This document shows, piece by piece, positions 37,343 through 47,229 of a DNA stretch of 64,000 bases. This stretch comes from Aliagarivorans taiwanensis DSM 22990 (GTDB taxonomy: Bacteria; Pseudomonadota; Gammaproteobacteria; Enterobacterales; Celerinatantimonadaceae): positions 1 through 64,000 of the forward strand of contig NZ_AUBZ01000008.1 in NCBI RefSeq assembly GCF_000429505.1, in the 5' to 3' direction. Made by a program: the position numbers and the translations under genes. Within the stretch, counting starts at the first letter, position 1, and each line of letters starts with the position of its first letter. The notes beneath the pieces are model-generated. The model had not been told where the DNA came from, did no database searches, and was given only the letters and a program-made list of their open reading frames with translations.

Positions 37343-38857
37343 TTAGGCCGCCAACTTCGCCAGCAAACGCTCCATCGCTCGATAGCTCAAGGCCTCACTG
37401 AGATGCACCCGCTTAATATCGGCCAAGTCCTGACCATCAGCAATACTTCTCGCCAACCGCCAAATACGATGGAACGCCCGGGTCGACAAGCCCAGCTGAT
37501 GAATACTCTGCTCCAAAAAGCGCGCATCCTCGATATCCAAGCGGGCGTATTGGGACAGCTCTCGGCCACTTAGCTCGCTGTTTAGCTTGCCTTGTCGTTG
37601 CAGTTGGCGTGCTCGCGCCGCCATCACCCGCTCTCGCACCTCAACGCTGCTCTCACCATCACCACTCTTTGACAGACTACCTTGAGGTAGGGGGCTGACC
37701 TCGATACTTAAATCGAAGCGATCAAGAAATGGCCCGGAGAGGCGCTGCAGATATTTGAGGATCTGATCAGGGTTGCTGCGCATCTGCGCCCCTTGGTAAT
37801 GGCCACACGGCGAAGGATTCATTGCGGCAATCAACTGAAAGCGCGCCGGAAAGCTCACCTGACGCGCGGCCCGCGAAATATTAACCTCACCGGCCTCCAA
37901 AGGCTGGCGCAGTGCATCTAACACTGAGCGGGGAAACTCTGGCAGTTCGTCGAGAAACAGCACGCCATTGTGCGCCAAACTGATCTCACCGGGCTTGGGC
38001 ACCGAGCCGCCTCCGACCAGCGCTACCATCGAGGCACTGTGATGGGGGCTGCGAAACGGCGGCAGATACCACTGGCCATCTTCTCTTGGCAGGTTCGCCA
38101 CCGAGGCAATGGCCGCCGCCTCCACCGCCTGCAGTTCATCGAGCGGCGGTAAGATCCCAGGCAAACGGCTGGCGAGCATGGTTTTTCCAGTGCCGGGAGG
38201 CCCCAGAAACAGGAGATTATGGCGCCCAATAGCGGCCAACTCCAGCGCCCGCTTGGCCAGCGGCTGCCCCAACACCTCCTGAAGATCCGGCAGCTGCTCG
38301 GGCAGCTCCTCCAGAGCTACTTGCGGTGGGATCACGCTTAGCTGCTGCTGGCCATTGAGCATCGCGGTTAGCTGCGCCAAAGACTCGCTACCCACCACAT
38401 CCAGCGCTTTGATACGTGCCGCTTGGCAGGCATCGCCCATAGCTAAGTACAAGTGTTGCTGCTGCTCACGCGCAGCTAGGGCGGTAGCGATCACGCCCTC
38501 CACCCCTCTTAGCTCCCCCGATAGTGCCAGCTCGCCCACATAGCAATCCTTTGACAGATCGACACCGGGTAGTCCGCCGGATGCGGAAAGGATCCCGAGG
38601 GCAATGGGCAAGTCATAACGGCCACCGCTTTTCGGCAGATCGGCCGGCGCCAAACTCACGGTGATTCTTTTGGAAGGAAACTCAAAGCCACTGTTAATCA
38701 GCGCACTACGCACGCGGTCCTTCGCCTCTCGGACCGAGGCCTCAGGTAGTCCAACGATATTAAAAGCAGGTAAACCGGCGGAGAGGTGCACCTCAACCGT
38801 GACCGCCTGCGCCTCCATGCCGAGCAAACCGCGCGTACCCACCAACGCTAAGCTCAT
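37343..38857 (-). CDS. comM: ComM/YifB family AAA+ ATPase
   Basis: Mg-chelatase-like AAA+ helicase that promotes branch migration during natural transformation. 504 aa: N-terminal Lon-like fold (VTVEVHLSAGLPAFNIVGLPEASVREAKDRVRSAL), Walker A LFLGPPGTGKTMLASRLPGI near 210-229, sensor and Walker B HNGVLFLDELPEF, and the zinc-type MNPSPCGHY. The start at 38857 (MSLALVGTRG) is canonical. A small ORF lies 90 bases upstream on the same strand. Confidence 0.95.
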   Translation of the reverse strand: MSLALVGTRGLLGMEAQAVTVEVHLSAGLPAFNIVGLPEASVREAKDRVRSALINSGFEFPSKRITVSLAPADLPKSGGRYDLPIALGILSASGGLPGVDLSKDCYVGELALSGELRGVEGVIATALAAREQQQHLYLAMGDACQAARIKALDVVGSESLAQLTAMLNGQQQLSVIPPQVALEELPEQLPDLQEVLGQPLAKRALELAAIGRHNLLFLGPPGTGKTMLASRLPGILPPLDELQAVEAAAIASVANLPREDGQWYLPPFRSPHHSASMVALVGGGSVPKPGEISLAHNGVLFLDELPEFPRSVLDALRQPLEAGEVNISRAARQVSFPARFQLIAAMNPSPCGHYQGAQMRSNPDQILKYLQRLSGPFLDRFDLSIEVSPLPQGSLSKSGDGESSVEVRERVMAARARQLQRQGKLNSELSGRELSQYARLDIEDARFLEQSIHQLGLSTRAFHRIWRLARSIADGQDLADIKRVHLSEALSYRAMERLLAKLAA

Positions 38858-38947
38858 TATCCACCCTCGCAATTGACAACTAAAATAATAGTAGTTGAGA
38901 GAGGGCGTGAACATTAAGCCAAAATGGCAGTGGGGTAGAACTCTGAG

Positions 38948-39118
38948 CTACTTGCTATGGCGAGGGTTGCGTTGACTGAGTTGTAGTTGAGACTTTGCGG
39001 CTTCCCAGTAATGCCGGGCGATAACGCTTTGGCCGGAGCGCAAAGCACATAGGGCGCTATTAGCTAAGTCATTGATATTGTTGCGATTGGTTGTTAAGCT
39101 TCGCTTGCTGACGGTCAT
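38948..39118 (-). CDS. Small uncharacterised ORF upstream of comM
   Basis: 56 codons: MTVSKRSLTTNRNNINDLAN, then SALCALRSGQSVIARHYWEA and AKSQLQLSQRNPRHSK. GGGAG precedes this ATG by about eight bases; an in-frame ATG at 39124 is too close to it. Composition is that of a soluble basic helical protein (LANSALCALRSGQSVIARHYWEAAK is amphipathic), unlike shadow frames. I do not know a family. It is the only gene-like feature in the comM/CBS gap. Confidence 0.5.
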   Translation of the reverse strand: MTVSKRSLTTNRNNINDLANSALCALRSGQSVIARHYWEAAKSQLQLSQRNPRHSK

Positions 39119-39124
39119 CCACAT

Positions 39125-39383
39125 ACTCCCAAACTGTGTTGATTGTCGGCCTCGACCCTGCCAGTTGCCGCTGACAGGGTCGACTCGTACGTCGCTCGCT
39201 GCATCTCGAGCTTGCCGCGTTGCAAGTATTGGCCGTGTTACCCAGCAACCAGGTTGCTGTCCTATCGGTAACGCCAGTCATTGCTGCCACGCACAAGCTT
39301 TATCGGCTCTTCCCCTCAAGCCTTGAGTATTATTTCTACAACAGCGCTCGGGTTAGCGATTGCTTCCCCGTGAGCGCCTTGAT
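39125..39383. other. Structured non-coding gap before the CBS gene
   Basis: No credible frame. Two clean hairpins are present: a perfect 9-bp TCGACCCTG/CAGGGTCGA with a 14-base loop near 39157-39188 and CAGCAAC/GTTGCTG with a three-base loop near 39242-39258. An untranslated leader or small RNA is possible. Confidence 0.4.
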
Positions 39384-39800
39384 CTAAGCTTGATGTTTAA
39401 AGCACTGCTGTTGCTGTTGATCAAGCACCTTCAGCACCATGCTGCGATCGATCAAACCAATGATGCGCTGGTTTTCTACCACCGGATAGACCTTCGGTTT
39501 GTCGTCGGTCATCTGTCTGGCTAGATCAAGAATGCTGGTCTGTGGCGAAACGCTCAGCACCTCGGGCTTCATCAAATCTTTGGCTAATGCGGTCTGATCG
39601 CAGTAATAACCGGCTTGCAGCATCTGCACCAAGCAATCGCGCTCTGATACCCAGCCCACCAACTGTTTGTGCTGATTGACCACTGGGGCGCCGAGTTGGC
39701 CGCTTTCCACCAACGCATGGCTGATGTCGCTGATGCTGGTCTCTGGCGTGAAGCTCAGAAACTGGCGGCGCATATATTGTTTAACACTTAGGTCCTGCAT
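39384..39800 (-). CDS. CBS-domain pair protein
   Basis: 138 aa consisting of two tandem CBS motifs (about 1-60 and 72-130): VKQYMRRQFLSFTPETSISDISHALVESGQLGAPVVNQHKQLVGWVSERD, then DLMKPEVLSVSPQTSILDLARQM and VYPVVENQRIIGLIDRSMVL. Such stand-alone pairs bind adenine nucleotides and regulate partner proteins. Which partner is unknown. Confidence 0.88.
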   Translation of the reverse strand: MQDLSVKQYMRRQFLSFTPETSISDISHALVESGQLGAPVVNQHKQLVGWVSERDCLVQMLQAGYYCDQTALAKDLMKPEVLSVSPQTSILDLARQMTDDKPKVYPVVENQRIIGLIDRSMVLKVLDQQQQQCFKHQA

Positions 39801-39893
39801 CGTGTCTCTCCTGACTGTCGCTTACCCCTTAACTATAGTTGGGTGCATCCATCGAGAGAAATGGCTATTTTCAATCAGATTGATAGGGAAGTC

Positions 39894-40682
39894 TTAGGCG
39901 TCGCGCTGTACTAGCAAGCGGCCGCTGTCGTTAAGCAGGCTGCGTACACTCAAGCTCAAGCAAACCGCCACCGACACGAACAACATGACAAAGATTGCCA
40001 GCATAATTACTAGCTGGTATTTAATCGCAAGCAGTGGTGAGGTCCCGCCAAGGATCTGTCCGGTCATCATGCCCGGCAGGGTAACCAAACCGGTTGCGCT
40101 CATCGACGCTAAGATCGGCGCAAACGACTGACGCATCGCCGCTTGCGCAAAGGGGAAACAGGCATAGCCGGGAGCCGCTCCCAACGAGAGTGCACCGTGG
40201 TATTCCAGCTCACGCTGCTCAAAAGCGCCGAACAAGTGTTGTAGCGCCACGATGTTGGCGCTGAGGCTATTGCCCAACAACATCCCCGCCAGCGGGATCA
40301 AATACTGGGCATGGTGCCAAGGAGAAGGTTGCAGCAAGCCGAACAGCATCAGCCCCACCAGCGGTAGTGCGCCCAAGCTTAAGCCGCAAAACACCGGCAC
40401 ACTCACTCGCCAGCTGCGCAACTTTGCCTTGCGGCTGATGGCGCGGCTACCGATCACCAACATCACGGCTAGCCAAGCAAGGTTGACCCACACACTATTT
40501 AGCTCAAACAAGAACTCGAGATAGAGGCCAACCAGCGCCAACTGCACCATCATTCGCGCGATAGAAACAGCACTTTCAGCCAGAAGGCCTAACTTAAACG
40601 CCCAATCGATCCCCACAGGAATCAACAGGATCAGGGAGAAAAGCGCCAGCTGCCCCCAGCCTATGTCGATAATATCTTGCAA
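39894..40682 (-). CDS. fetB: FetB/UPF0014 family ABC permease
   Basis: 262-aa membrane protein with about seven helices and the family block GMLLGNSLSANIVALQHL and ERELEYHGALSLGAAPGYACFPFAQAAMRQSFAPILASMSATGLVTLPGMMTGQILGG-type sequence (here FEQRELEYHGALSLGAAPG). In E. coli FetB works with the ATPase FetA in iron export. No ATPase gene lies next to it, so the partner must be elsewhere or absent. Confidence 0.88.
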   Translation of the reverse strand: MQDIIDIGWGQLALFSLILLIPVGIDWAFKLGLLAESAVSIARMMVQLALVGLYLEFLFELNSVWVNLAWLAVMLVIGSRAISRKAKLRSWRVSVPVFCGLSLGALPLVGLMLFGLLQPSPWHHAQYLIPLAGMLLGNSLSANIVALQHLFGAFEQRELEYHGALSLGAAPGYACFPFAQAAMRQSFAPILASMSATGLVTLPGMMTGQILGGTSPLLAIKYQLVIMLAIFVMLFVSVAVCLSLSVRSLLNDSGRLLVQRDA

Positions 40683-40718
40683 CAGTGTCTCACTTATTTA
40701 TTGGGTGCCTGCCACGCG

Positions 40719-41267
40719 CTAGTCGCAGGCTTTAATCACCTTAGCGGGCACGCCACCAACCACCATGCCAGCTGGTACATCGCGGCTAACCACCGCACCA
40801 GCGGCTATGACCGCATCGTCGCCGATAGTGACGCCCGGTAGTATTTGCGCGCCCATACCAATCCATACCCGATCGCCAATGGTGATCGCCTTGGCATACT
40901 CCCAGCCTTCGGTGCGCTCTCGCGCATTCAGTGGATGGGTTGCCGTGGAGATCTGCACACCGGGGGCCAATAGCACGTCATCGCCAATCTTCACCTCGGC
41001 GCAATCGAGGATGATACAACCATGGTTGGCATAGAAGTTCTTGCCGGTCACGATGTTGTAGCCGTAATCGCAGTAGAACGGCGCTTCAATCCAGGGGTCG
41101 AGGCTGTTGGGTAGCAGGTCGGCGAGTACGTCTGAGCGCAGGTCTTCATCCGGTGGCATCTGGTTAAACTCATAGCACAGCATCTTGGCCTGCTTGCGCT
41201 CTTCGACCAACTCACCGTCAAAGGCCTGATAGGCCTCACCACTTAACATTTTTTCTTTCTCAGTCAT
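40719..41267 (-). CDS. maa: Maltose/galactoside O-acetyltransferase family
   Basis: 182 aa with the Maa N-terminal domain ([30 protein letters not shown]) and a left-handed beta helix of hexapeptide repeats. [22 protein letters not shown] and the HPLNARER stretch carry the acetyl-transfer residues; the ending [16 protein letters not shown] is diagnostic. It acetylates sugars using acetyl-CoA; the natural acceptor is uncertain. Upstream of fetB by 36 bases, likely unrelated in function. Confidence 0.88.
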   Translation of the reverse strand: MTEKEKMLSGEAYQAFDGELVEERKQAKMLCYEFNQMPPDEDLRSDVLADLLPNSLDPWIEAPFYCDYGYNIVTGKNFYANHGCIILDCAEVKIGDDVLLAPGVQISTATHPLNARERTEGWEYAKAITIGDRVWIGMGAQILPGVTIGDDAVIAAGAVVSRDVPAGMVVGGVPAKVIKACD

Positions 41268-41585
41268 CGCATGCTCACTTCATTTGGGCTTCGCCCAGTA
41301 TTGCAAAGCCACAGCGCGTCACAAAGCATCCAGCGCACAAGCCGCCAAGAAACCAGTTAATTTCAAATTAATTTCGATAGTGAATTCTACGGGTTTTACA
41401 GCAATTTCTTCGGCATCAAGGCGAGACCACACCCTTTTATACTGCATAAGAAAAATTCAGCAATCGCTTTGACTGCTCATTGTTTATTATTCGCTCCATC
41501 AGCAGAACTTTCCGCAACATTCTCCCCCTTGCCTCGAATAAATCACTGTGATACTTGTTATGGCAGATTGATTAAGGGATCTTCG
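41268..41585 (+). promoter_or_regulatory. maa/ilvL intergenic region
   Basis: 318 bases with no coding frame of merit. It must contain the ilv promoter. A possible extended -10, TGTGATACT near 41548, has TTGCCT upstream at only 15 bases, so I do not call it firmly. Confidence 0.35.
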
Positions 41586-41669
41586 ATGTTTACAACTGCA
41601 GCCGTCATTCTAGTGCTAGTCCTGGTGGTCATTATTGACTCACGCGGGGGAGCCTTGCTGCAAGCATAA
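41586..41669 (+). CDS. ilvL: ilv operon leader peptide
   Basis: 27 codons: MFTTAAVILVLVLVVIIDSR then GGALLQA. The ten-codon run of Ile, Leu and Val makes ribosome progress depend on the charged branched-chain tRNAs, the hallmark of IlvL. Stalling would free the downstream antiterminator. Confidence 0.93.
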   Translation: MFTTAAVILVLVLVVIIDSRGGALLQA

Positions 41670-41722
41670 AAGCATCGAGCAAAGATTACCCCCGCACCGC
41701 AAGGTCCGGGGGTTTTTCGTTT
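41644..41722 (+). promoter_or_regulatory. ilv attenuator with competing antiterminator
   Basis: The terminator stem CCCCCG-C-ACC (41689-41698) pairs with GGT-C-CGGGGG (41703-41712), loop GCAA, then T5. GCGGGGG at 41644-41650, inside the leader's end, can pair instead with CCCCCGC at 41689-41695 (seven perfect pairs), opening the terminator when the ribosome stalls. Confidence 0.88.
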
Positions 41723-41752
41723 TTTAGGACAAGAGTTTAGGGATCAAAGAAT

Positions 41753-43405
41753 ATGAACGGCGCACAGATCATTGTTGAGGCACTCAGGCAGCAAGGTGTG
41801 ACTCAGGTGTTTGGCTATCCGGGCGGGGCAATCATGCCCTTGTACGACGCCTTGTACGATGGCGGAGTCGAGCACCTGCTATGCCGTCATGAACAAGGTG
41901 CCGCCATGGCCGCAGTGGGCTATGCGCGAGCCAGCAAATCGGCTGCACCGGGCGTATGTATCGCTACCTCCGGCCCCGGCGCCACCAACTTGGTCACCGG
42001 CTTGGCCGAAGCCATGCTCGATTCGATCCCGTTAGTTGCCATTACCGGGCAAGTGGCCCAAGACGCCATCGGCACCGACGCCTTTCAAGAAGTCGACGTA
42101 CTAGGCATGTCCCTCTCAGTCACCAAACACAGCTTCTTGGTCAATGACCCAGCAGAGCTCAAACACACCATCGCCAAGGCCTTTGATATCGCCACCTCTG
42201 GTCGCCCCGGCCCGGTGTTGATTGATGTGCCAAAGAATATTCAGCTAGCGGAGATCCTGGAATCTCACCCTTATTTAGCCAGTGCGCCTGACTTTGCTAT
42301 CCCCAGCCAAGAGCTACTCGATAGTGCCCGTCAGTTGCTACTGGGCGCTCATAAGCCAATGGCCTACATCGGTGGCGGCGTAGGCATGGCCGATGCAGTT
42401 AACGAGCTGCGCGAATTCTTAGCGGTGACCGGCATGCCCAGCGTCACCACCCTTAAAGGCATTGGTGCCGTGTCTTCCAACAGTCCCTCCCACCTGGGCA
42501 TGTTGGGCATGCACGGCACCAAAGCCGCCAACCTCAGTGTTCAAGAGTGTGACCTGTTGATGGTGATTGGCGCCCGCTTCGATGACCGGGTAACCGGCAA
42601 GCTGGATGAGTTCGCCCCCCACGCCAAGGTTATCCACCTCGATATCGACGCCAGTGAGTTTGGCAAACGCCGCGCGCCGGATGTTAGCTTGTCCAGCCCG
42701 CTGAAAACCACCCTGCCACTGCTGGCCACCGAGCTGGCCATTGGCCCTTGGCGCAAGCATACAGCAGCACTTAAGCAGCAAAATGCTTGGCGCTACGACC
42801 ACCCAGGGGACGCGATCTACGCACCGCTGCTACTTAAGCAAATGAGCGACAGTCTGAATCAGGACTCGGTAGTCACCTGCGATGTAGGCCAGCACCAGAT
42901 GTGGGTAGCCCAGCACATGGAATTCGATGCCCCTGAGAATCACCTAAGCAGCGCCGGACTTGGCACCATGGGCTTTGGTCTGCCGGCAGCGGTAGGCGCG
43001 CAGTTTGCCCGCCCCGACGATACCGTGGTATGCGTCTCCGGCGACGGCTCCTTTATGATGAATGTGCAGGAGCTCACCTCCATCAAGCGTGCCCAACTAC
43101 CGCTAAAGATGGTACTGCTGGATAACAACCGCTTGGGCATGGTGCGTCAGTGGCAGTCGCTGTTCTTCGATGGCCGCCACAGCGAAACCATCCTCGACGA
43201 CAACCCCGATTTCGTGGCTATGGCCGCCGCCTTTAATATTCCCGGCGAAACCATTGTCAAAAAAGAACAAGTAGCGCCTGCACTGGAGCGAATGCTCAGC
43301 GCCGATGGCCCCTATTTATTACACGTACTCATTGATGCCGAAGAAAACGTCTGGCCGTTGGTGCCACCTAACGCGGCAAATCACAACATGTTGGAGCAAT
43401 GCTAA
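41753..43405 (+). CDS. ilvG: Acetolactate synthase II, large subunit
   Basis: ThDP enzyme that condenses pyruvate with pyruvate or 2-oxobutyrate, first common step to isoleucine and valine. 550 aa: [36 protein letters not shown] with the catalytic glutamate near 47, [13 protein letters not shown], and the ThDP loop [41 protein letters not shown]. Intact, unlike the frameshifted ilvG of E. coli K-12. Stop overlaps ilvM (TAATG). Confidence 0.97.
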   Translation: MNGAQIIVEALRQQGVTQVFGYPGGAIMPLYDALYDGGVEHLLCRHEQGAAMAAVGYARASKSAAPGVCIATSGPGATNLVTGLAEAMLDSIPLVAITGQVAQDAIGTDAFQEVDVLGMSLSVTKHSFLVNDPAELKHTIAKAFDIATSGRPGPVLIDVPKNIQLAEILESHPYLASAPDFAIPSQELLDSARQLLLGAHKPMAYIGGGVGMADAVNELREFLAVTGMPSVTTLKGIGAVSSNSPSHLGMLGMHGTKAANLSVQECDLLMVIGARFDDRVTGKLDEFAPHAKVIHLDIDASEFGKRRAPDVSLSSPLKTTLPLLATELAIGPWRKHTAALKQQNAWRYDHPGDAIYAPLLLKQMSDSLNQDSVVTCDVGQHQMWVAQHMEFDAPENHLSSAGLGTMGFGLPAAVGAQFARPDDTVVCVSGDGSFMMNVQELTSIKRAQLPLKMVLLDNNRLGMVRQWQSLFFDGRHSETILDDNPDFVAMAAAFNIPGETIVKKEQVAPALERMLSADGPYLLHVLIDAEENVWPLVPPNAANHNMLEQC

Positions 43406-43668
43406 TGGAATACAGTCTCTCGCTCACCGCCCGCGGACAGGATGAATTATTTGAACGGGTACTTCGCGTAACACGTCACCGGGGTTTTCGAGTACAATCC
43501 ATGGAACTCAGCCAACACGGCAGTGGCTATGAGCAACAACAACATATCGCTCTGCGGGTGAGCAGTGAACGGCCGATTCACTTGCTGCGTTCTCAGCTGG
43601 AAAAGCTGGTCGACGTGCAACAGGTCGAACTCAACGCCACCCACAGCGCAGCCTCGGCGAAGGCGTAG
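43405..43668 (+). CDS. ilvM: Acetolactate synthase II, small subunit
   Basis: 87-aa ACT-domain regulatory subunit. LTARGQDELFERVLRVTRHRGFRVQSMELSQ follows IlvM. The ATG at 43405 overlaps the ilvG stop by one base; 43399 is also in frame but overlaps more. Enables full activity of IlvG. Confidence 0.93.
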   Translation: MEYSLSLTARGQDELFERVLRVTRHRGFRVQSMELSQHGSGYEQQQHIALRVSSERPIHLLRSQLEKLVDVQQVELNATHSAASAKA

Positions 43669-43699
43669 ACGGACAAACACAGCTTAATGGAGAAAGGCA

Positions 43700-45544
43700 A
43701 TGCCTAAACTGCGAAGTGCAACCACCACTGAAGGACGCAATATGGCGGGCGCCCGAGCGCTCTGGCGTGCCACAGGCACCAAAGAGGGCGACTTCGGCAA
43801 ACCGATCATTGCGGTGGTGAACTCATTTACCCAATTCGTGCCCGGCCACGTGCACCTCAAAGATCTCGGCCAGTTGGTCGCCCGCTCGATTGAAGAAGCC
43901 GGCGGCGTAGCCAAAGAATTCAACACCATCGCCGTGGATGACGGCATTGCCATGGGCCACGGCGGCATGCTCTACAGCCTGCCTTCGCGTGACTTAATCG
44001 CCGACTCGGTAGAGTACATGGTCAACGCCCACTGCGCCGACGCCATGGTGTGTATCTCCAACTGTGACAAGATCACCCCGGGAATGCTGATGGCAGCAAT
44101 GCGCCTGAACATCCCAGCCATCTTCGTTTCAGGCGGCCCCATGGAAGCGGGTAAAACCAAGCTGAGCGATCAGATCATCAAGCTCGACCTGGTAGACGCC
44201 ATGGTGATGGGCGCCGACAAGAACGTCAGCGATGAAGACAGCGAAGCAGTAGAGCGCAGCGCCTGCCCAACCTGTGGTTCGTGCTCGGGCATGTTTACCG
44301 CCAACTCAATGAACTGTTTGACCGAAGCGCTTGGCCTGAGCCAGCCGGGTAACGGCTCACTACTGGCCACCCACGCCGACCGTGAGAAGCTGTTTAAAAC
44401 TGCCGGTAGCCGCATCGTTGATCTGTGTAAGCGCTACTACGAGCAGGACGACGAGAGCGTACTGCCGCGCGCCATCGCCAGCTTCGAAGCCTTCGAAAAT
44501 GCGATGACGCTGGATATCGCCATGGGCGGTTCCACCAATACTGTGCTGCACCTACTGGCTGCGGCTCAAGAAGCTGGAGTCGACTACAACATGGACCACA
44601 TGGACGAGCTGAGCCGCCGGGTGCCTCAGCTATGTAAAGTGGCCCCGTCGACCAACCTCTATCATATGGAAGATGTGCACCGCGCCGGTGGCATCATGGG
44701 TATCCTTGGCGAGCTGGATCGCGCCGGTAAGCTCAACCGCAACGTGACCAACGTACTGGGTGAAACCCTGGCCGACACCCTAGCCAAGTACGACATTATG
44801 CAAACCCAGGATGAAGCGGTTAAAGAGTTCTACCGCGCCGGTCCTGCCGGTATTCGTACCACCCAAGCCTTCAGCCAAGACTGCCGTTGGGACACCTTGG
44901 ATGATGACCGCGCAGGTGGCTGTATCCGCTCCTATGAGAACGCCTTTAGCGAAGAGGGTGGTCTGGCCGTATTGAGCGGCAATCTAGCCGCCGATGGCTG
45001 TATAGTGAAAACCGCCGGTGTGGACGATGAGAACCTGGTGTTTAAAGGCCCAGCCCGCATCTTCGAGAGCCAAGACGACGCAGTAGCCGGCATCCTCGAT
45101 GGCACCGTACAAGCCGGTGAAGTGGTGCTAATCCGCTATGAAGGTCCGAAAGGTGGACCGGGCATGCAAGAGATGCTCTACCCCACCTCTTACCTGAAAT
45201 CCATGGGACTGGGTAAGAAGTGTGCGCTTATCACCGACGGCCGCTTCTCTGGCGGTACCTCGGGTCTGTCGATTGGTCATATCTCACCGGAAGCGGCCAG
45301 CGGCGGCACCGTAGCCTTGGTGGAGAACGGCGACATCATCGATATCGACATCCCGAAACGTCGCATTGAGCTACTGGTCGATGACGCGGTATTGGCCGAG
45401 CGCCGTAGCGCCATGGAAGCGCGTGGCGAGAAAGCTTGGCAGCCGGTCAATCGCGTGCGCGAGGTAAGCACTTCGCTGAAAATGTACGCCCACTTCGCCA
45501 CCAGCGCCGATAAAGGTGCGGTGCGCGACAAAAGCAAACTGTAA
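43700..45544 (+). CDS. ilvD: Dihydroxy-acid dehydratase
   Basis: Fe-S enzyme of valine and isoleucine synthesis. 614 aa: [21 protein letters not shown] at the start, [22 protein letters not shown] near 122-143, [22 protein letters not shown], and [23 protein letters not shown] near the end; the cluster cysteines are in place. 31 bases after ilvM; ilvE, which stands here in E. coli, is missing. Confidence 0.97.
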   Translation: MPKLRSATTTEGRNMAGARALWRATGTKEGDFGKPIIAVVNSFTQFVPGHVHLKDLGQLVARSIEEAGGVAKEFNTIAVDDGIAMGHGGMLYSLPSRDLIADSVEYMVNAHCADAMVCISNCDKITPGMLMAAMRLNIPAIFVSGGPMEAGKTKLSDQIIKLDLVDAMVMGADKNVSDEDSEAVERSACPTCGSCSGMFTANSMNCLTEALGLSQPGNGSLLATHADREKLFKTAGSRIVDLCKRYYEQDDESVLPRAIASFEAFENAMTLDIAMGGSTNTVLHLLAAAQEAGVDYNMDHMDELSRRVPQLCKVAPSTNLYHMEDVHRAGGIMGILGELDRAGKLNRNVTNVLGETLADTLAKYDIMQTQDEAVKEFYRAGPAGIRTTQAFSQDCRWDTLDDDRAGGCIRSYENAFSEEGGLAVLSGNLAADGCIVKTAGVDDENLVFKGPARIFESQDDAVAGILDGTVQAGEVVLIRYEGPKGGPGMQEMLYPTSYLKSMGLGKKCALITDGRFSGGTSGLSIGHISPEAASGGTVALVENGDIIDIDIPKRRIELLVDDAVLAERRSAMEARGEKAWQPVNRVREVSTSLKMYAHFATSADKGAVRDKSKL

Positions 45545-45559
45545 ACCGCGCCACTCAAC

Positions 45560-45587
45560 AAGGGCAGACTTCGGTCTGCCCTTTGTG
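45560..45587 (+). terminator. Weak terminator between ilvD and ilvA
   Basis: 10-bp stem AAGGGCAGAC/GTCTGCCCTT on a stable TTCG tetraloop, followed by only a short T stretch (TTTGTG). Partial termination would lower ilvA relative to ilvD, or it stabilises the upstream mRNA. Confidence 0.6.
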
Positions 45588-45636
45588 TCTAAAGCGTAAA
45601 AATGAGTACCGTGCATTACCCGGTTTTGGAGTACAG

Positions 45637-47226
45637 ATGTCCCAAACACAAGATCCCAAACAGCCAGAGCAAGCTGACGCCAAGCTATCACCCATGTGCC
45701 CCAGCAGCGCTGATTATCTGCGCCGTATTCTGCTGTCGCCGGTGTATGAGGTTGCCAGAGTAACGCCGCTGCAAGCGATGTCCAAACTCTCGGCCAGACT
45801 GGGCAACCAGGTATTGCTCAAGCGTGAAGATCAGCAGATCGTGCACTCCTTTAAGCTGCGTGGCGCCTACAATAAGCTGGCGCAACTTAGCGAGATGCAA
45901 AAGCAGCGCGGGGTGATTGCAGCATCGGCCGGTAACCATGCCCAAGGCGTCGCTATCTCCGCTAAGCAGCTGGGCATCAAAGCCGTTATCGTCATGCCCA
46001 CCACCACCCCAGATATCAAGGTCAGCTCGGTACGCGCCCATGGCGCCGAGGTGATCCTGCATGGCGACAGCTTTGATGAGGCGAGCGGCCACAGTCAGCA
46101 ACTGAGCGAGCTACACGGCTACACCCGTATCCCGCCCTTTGATGATGTGGATGTGATTGCTGGCCAAGGCACCATCGGCAAAGAGCTGCTGGAACAAGAT
46201 GCCCACCTAGATGCGGTGTTTGTACCAGTGGGCGGCGGCGGCATCGCCGCTGGCGTGGCGGTCTATATCAAGCAGCTGATGCCCCATGTGAAGGTTATCG
46301 GGGTCGAAGCGGAAGATTCAGCCTGTTTAAAAGCGGCGTTGGAGGCGGGCAAGCCCACGCCACTGGAGCGAGTTGGCCTGTTCGCCGATGGCGTTGCGGT
46401 GAAACTGATTGGCTCGGAGACCTTCCGTTTGTGTCAGCGCTATCTCGATGGCGTTATCACGGTGAACTCCGATCAGATCTGCGCTGCGCTCAAAGACATC
46501 TTTGAAGATACCCGCGCCATTGCCGAGCCTTCCGGCGCGCTGGCATTAGCTGGCCTAAAAGCCTACGTAAGTGAGCATAAACTTACCGATACACGCTTGG
46601 CCTGCGTCCTCTCTGGTGCAAATGTTAACTTTCACAACCTGCGCTATGTGTCTGAACGCACCGAGATCGGCGAGCAGAAAGAAGCGGTACTGGCAGTCAC
46701 CATTCCTGAGCGCCAAGGGGCTTACCTGGAATTTGTACAGCACTTGGGCGGTCGCGCAATCACCGAGTTTAACTACCGCTATGCCGACAACAGCCGCGCC
46801 AATATCTTTGTCGGCATCCGCTTTGCCGATCGCGCCCAAGAGCTGCCTCCGCTGTTAGAACGGCTACGCGAGCATGACTATGTGGTGGCCGATCTCAGCG
46901 ATGACGAACTGGCCAAGCAGCATGTGCGCTATATGGTGGGAGGCCGCCCAGCCAAACCGCTGCAGGAGAAGCTGTTTAGCTTTGAGTTCCCCGAACACCC
47001 CGGTGCGCTGCTTAAGTTTCTGCGCACCCTGGGCAATCGCTGGAACATCACTCTATTCCATTACCGCAATCACGGTGCCGCCTACGGCCGAGTGATGGCT
47101 GGTTTTGAGGTGGATGACCAGCAGATTGCCGATTTCGACCGCCACCTTAGCCAGCTAGGCTTTGCCTATCGCGATGAGAGCAGCAACCCGGCTTATCAGT
47201 TTTTCTTGGCGCACCCGCAAGGCTAG
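45637..47226 (+). CDS. ilvA: Threonine ammonia-lyase (biosynthetic)
   Basis: PLP enzyme making 2-oxobutyrate from threonine, feedback-inhibited by isoleucine. 529 aa: PLP-lysine motif HSFKLRGAYNKLAQL near 65-79, AASAGNHAQGVA, PVGGGGIAAG, then two ACT-like regulatory modules (LAVTIPERQGAYLEFVQHLGGRAITEFNYRY and FSFEFPEHPGALLKFLRTLGNRWNITLFHYRNHG). The ATG at 45637 follows GGAG at good spacing; the upstream frame covers the terminator. Confidence 0.96.
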   Translation: MSQTQDPKQPEQADAKLSPMCPSSADYLRRILLSPVYEVARVTPLQAMSKLSARLGNQVLLKREDQQIVHSFKLRGAYNKLAQLSEMQKQRGVIAASAGNHAQGVAISAKQLGIKAVIVMPTTTPDIKVSSVRAHGAEVILHGDSFDEASGHSQQLSELHGYTRIPPFDDVDVIAGQGTIGKELLEQDAHLDAVFVPVGGGGIAAGVAVYIKQLMPHVKVIGVEAEDSACLKAALEAGKPTPLERVGLFADGVAVKLIGSETFRLCQRYLDGVITVNSDQICAALKDIFEDTRAIAEPSGALALAGLKAYVSEHKLTDTRLACVLSGANVNFHNLRYVSERTEIGEQKEAVLAVTIPERQGAYLEFVQHLGGRAITEFNYRYADNSRANIFVGIRFADRAQELPPLLERLREHDYVVADLSDDELAKQHVRYMVGGRPAKPLQEKLFSFEFPEHPGALLKFLRTLGNRWNITLFHYRNHGAAYGRVMAGFEVDDQQIADFDRHLSQLGFAYRDESSNPAYQFFLAHPQG

Positions 47227-47229
47227 CTA

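Noticed and set aside
39069-39296. 75-codon minus-strand frame beside the small ORF
   Set aside because: It overlaps the better small ORF in another frame and spans both hairpins; composition rich in Arg, Thr and Cys without pattern.
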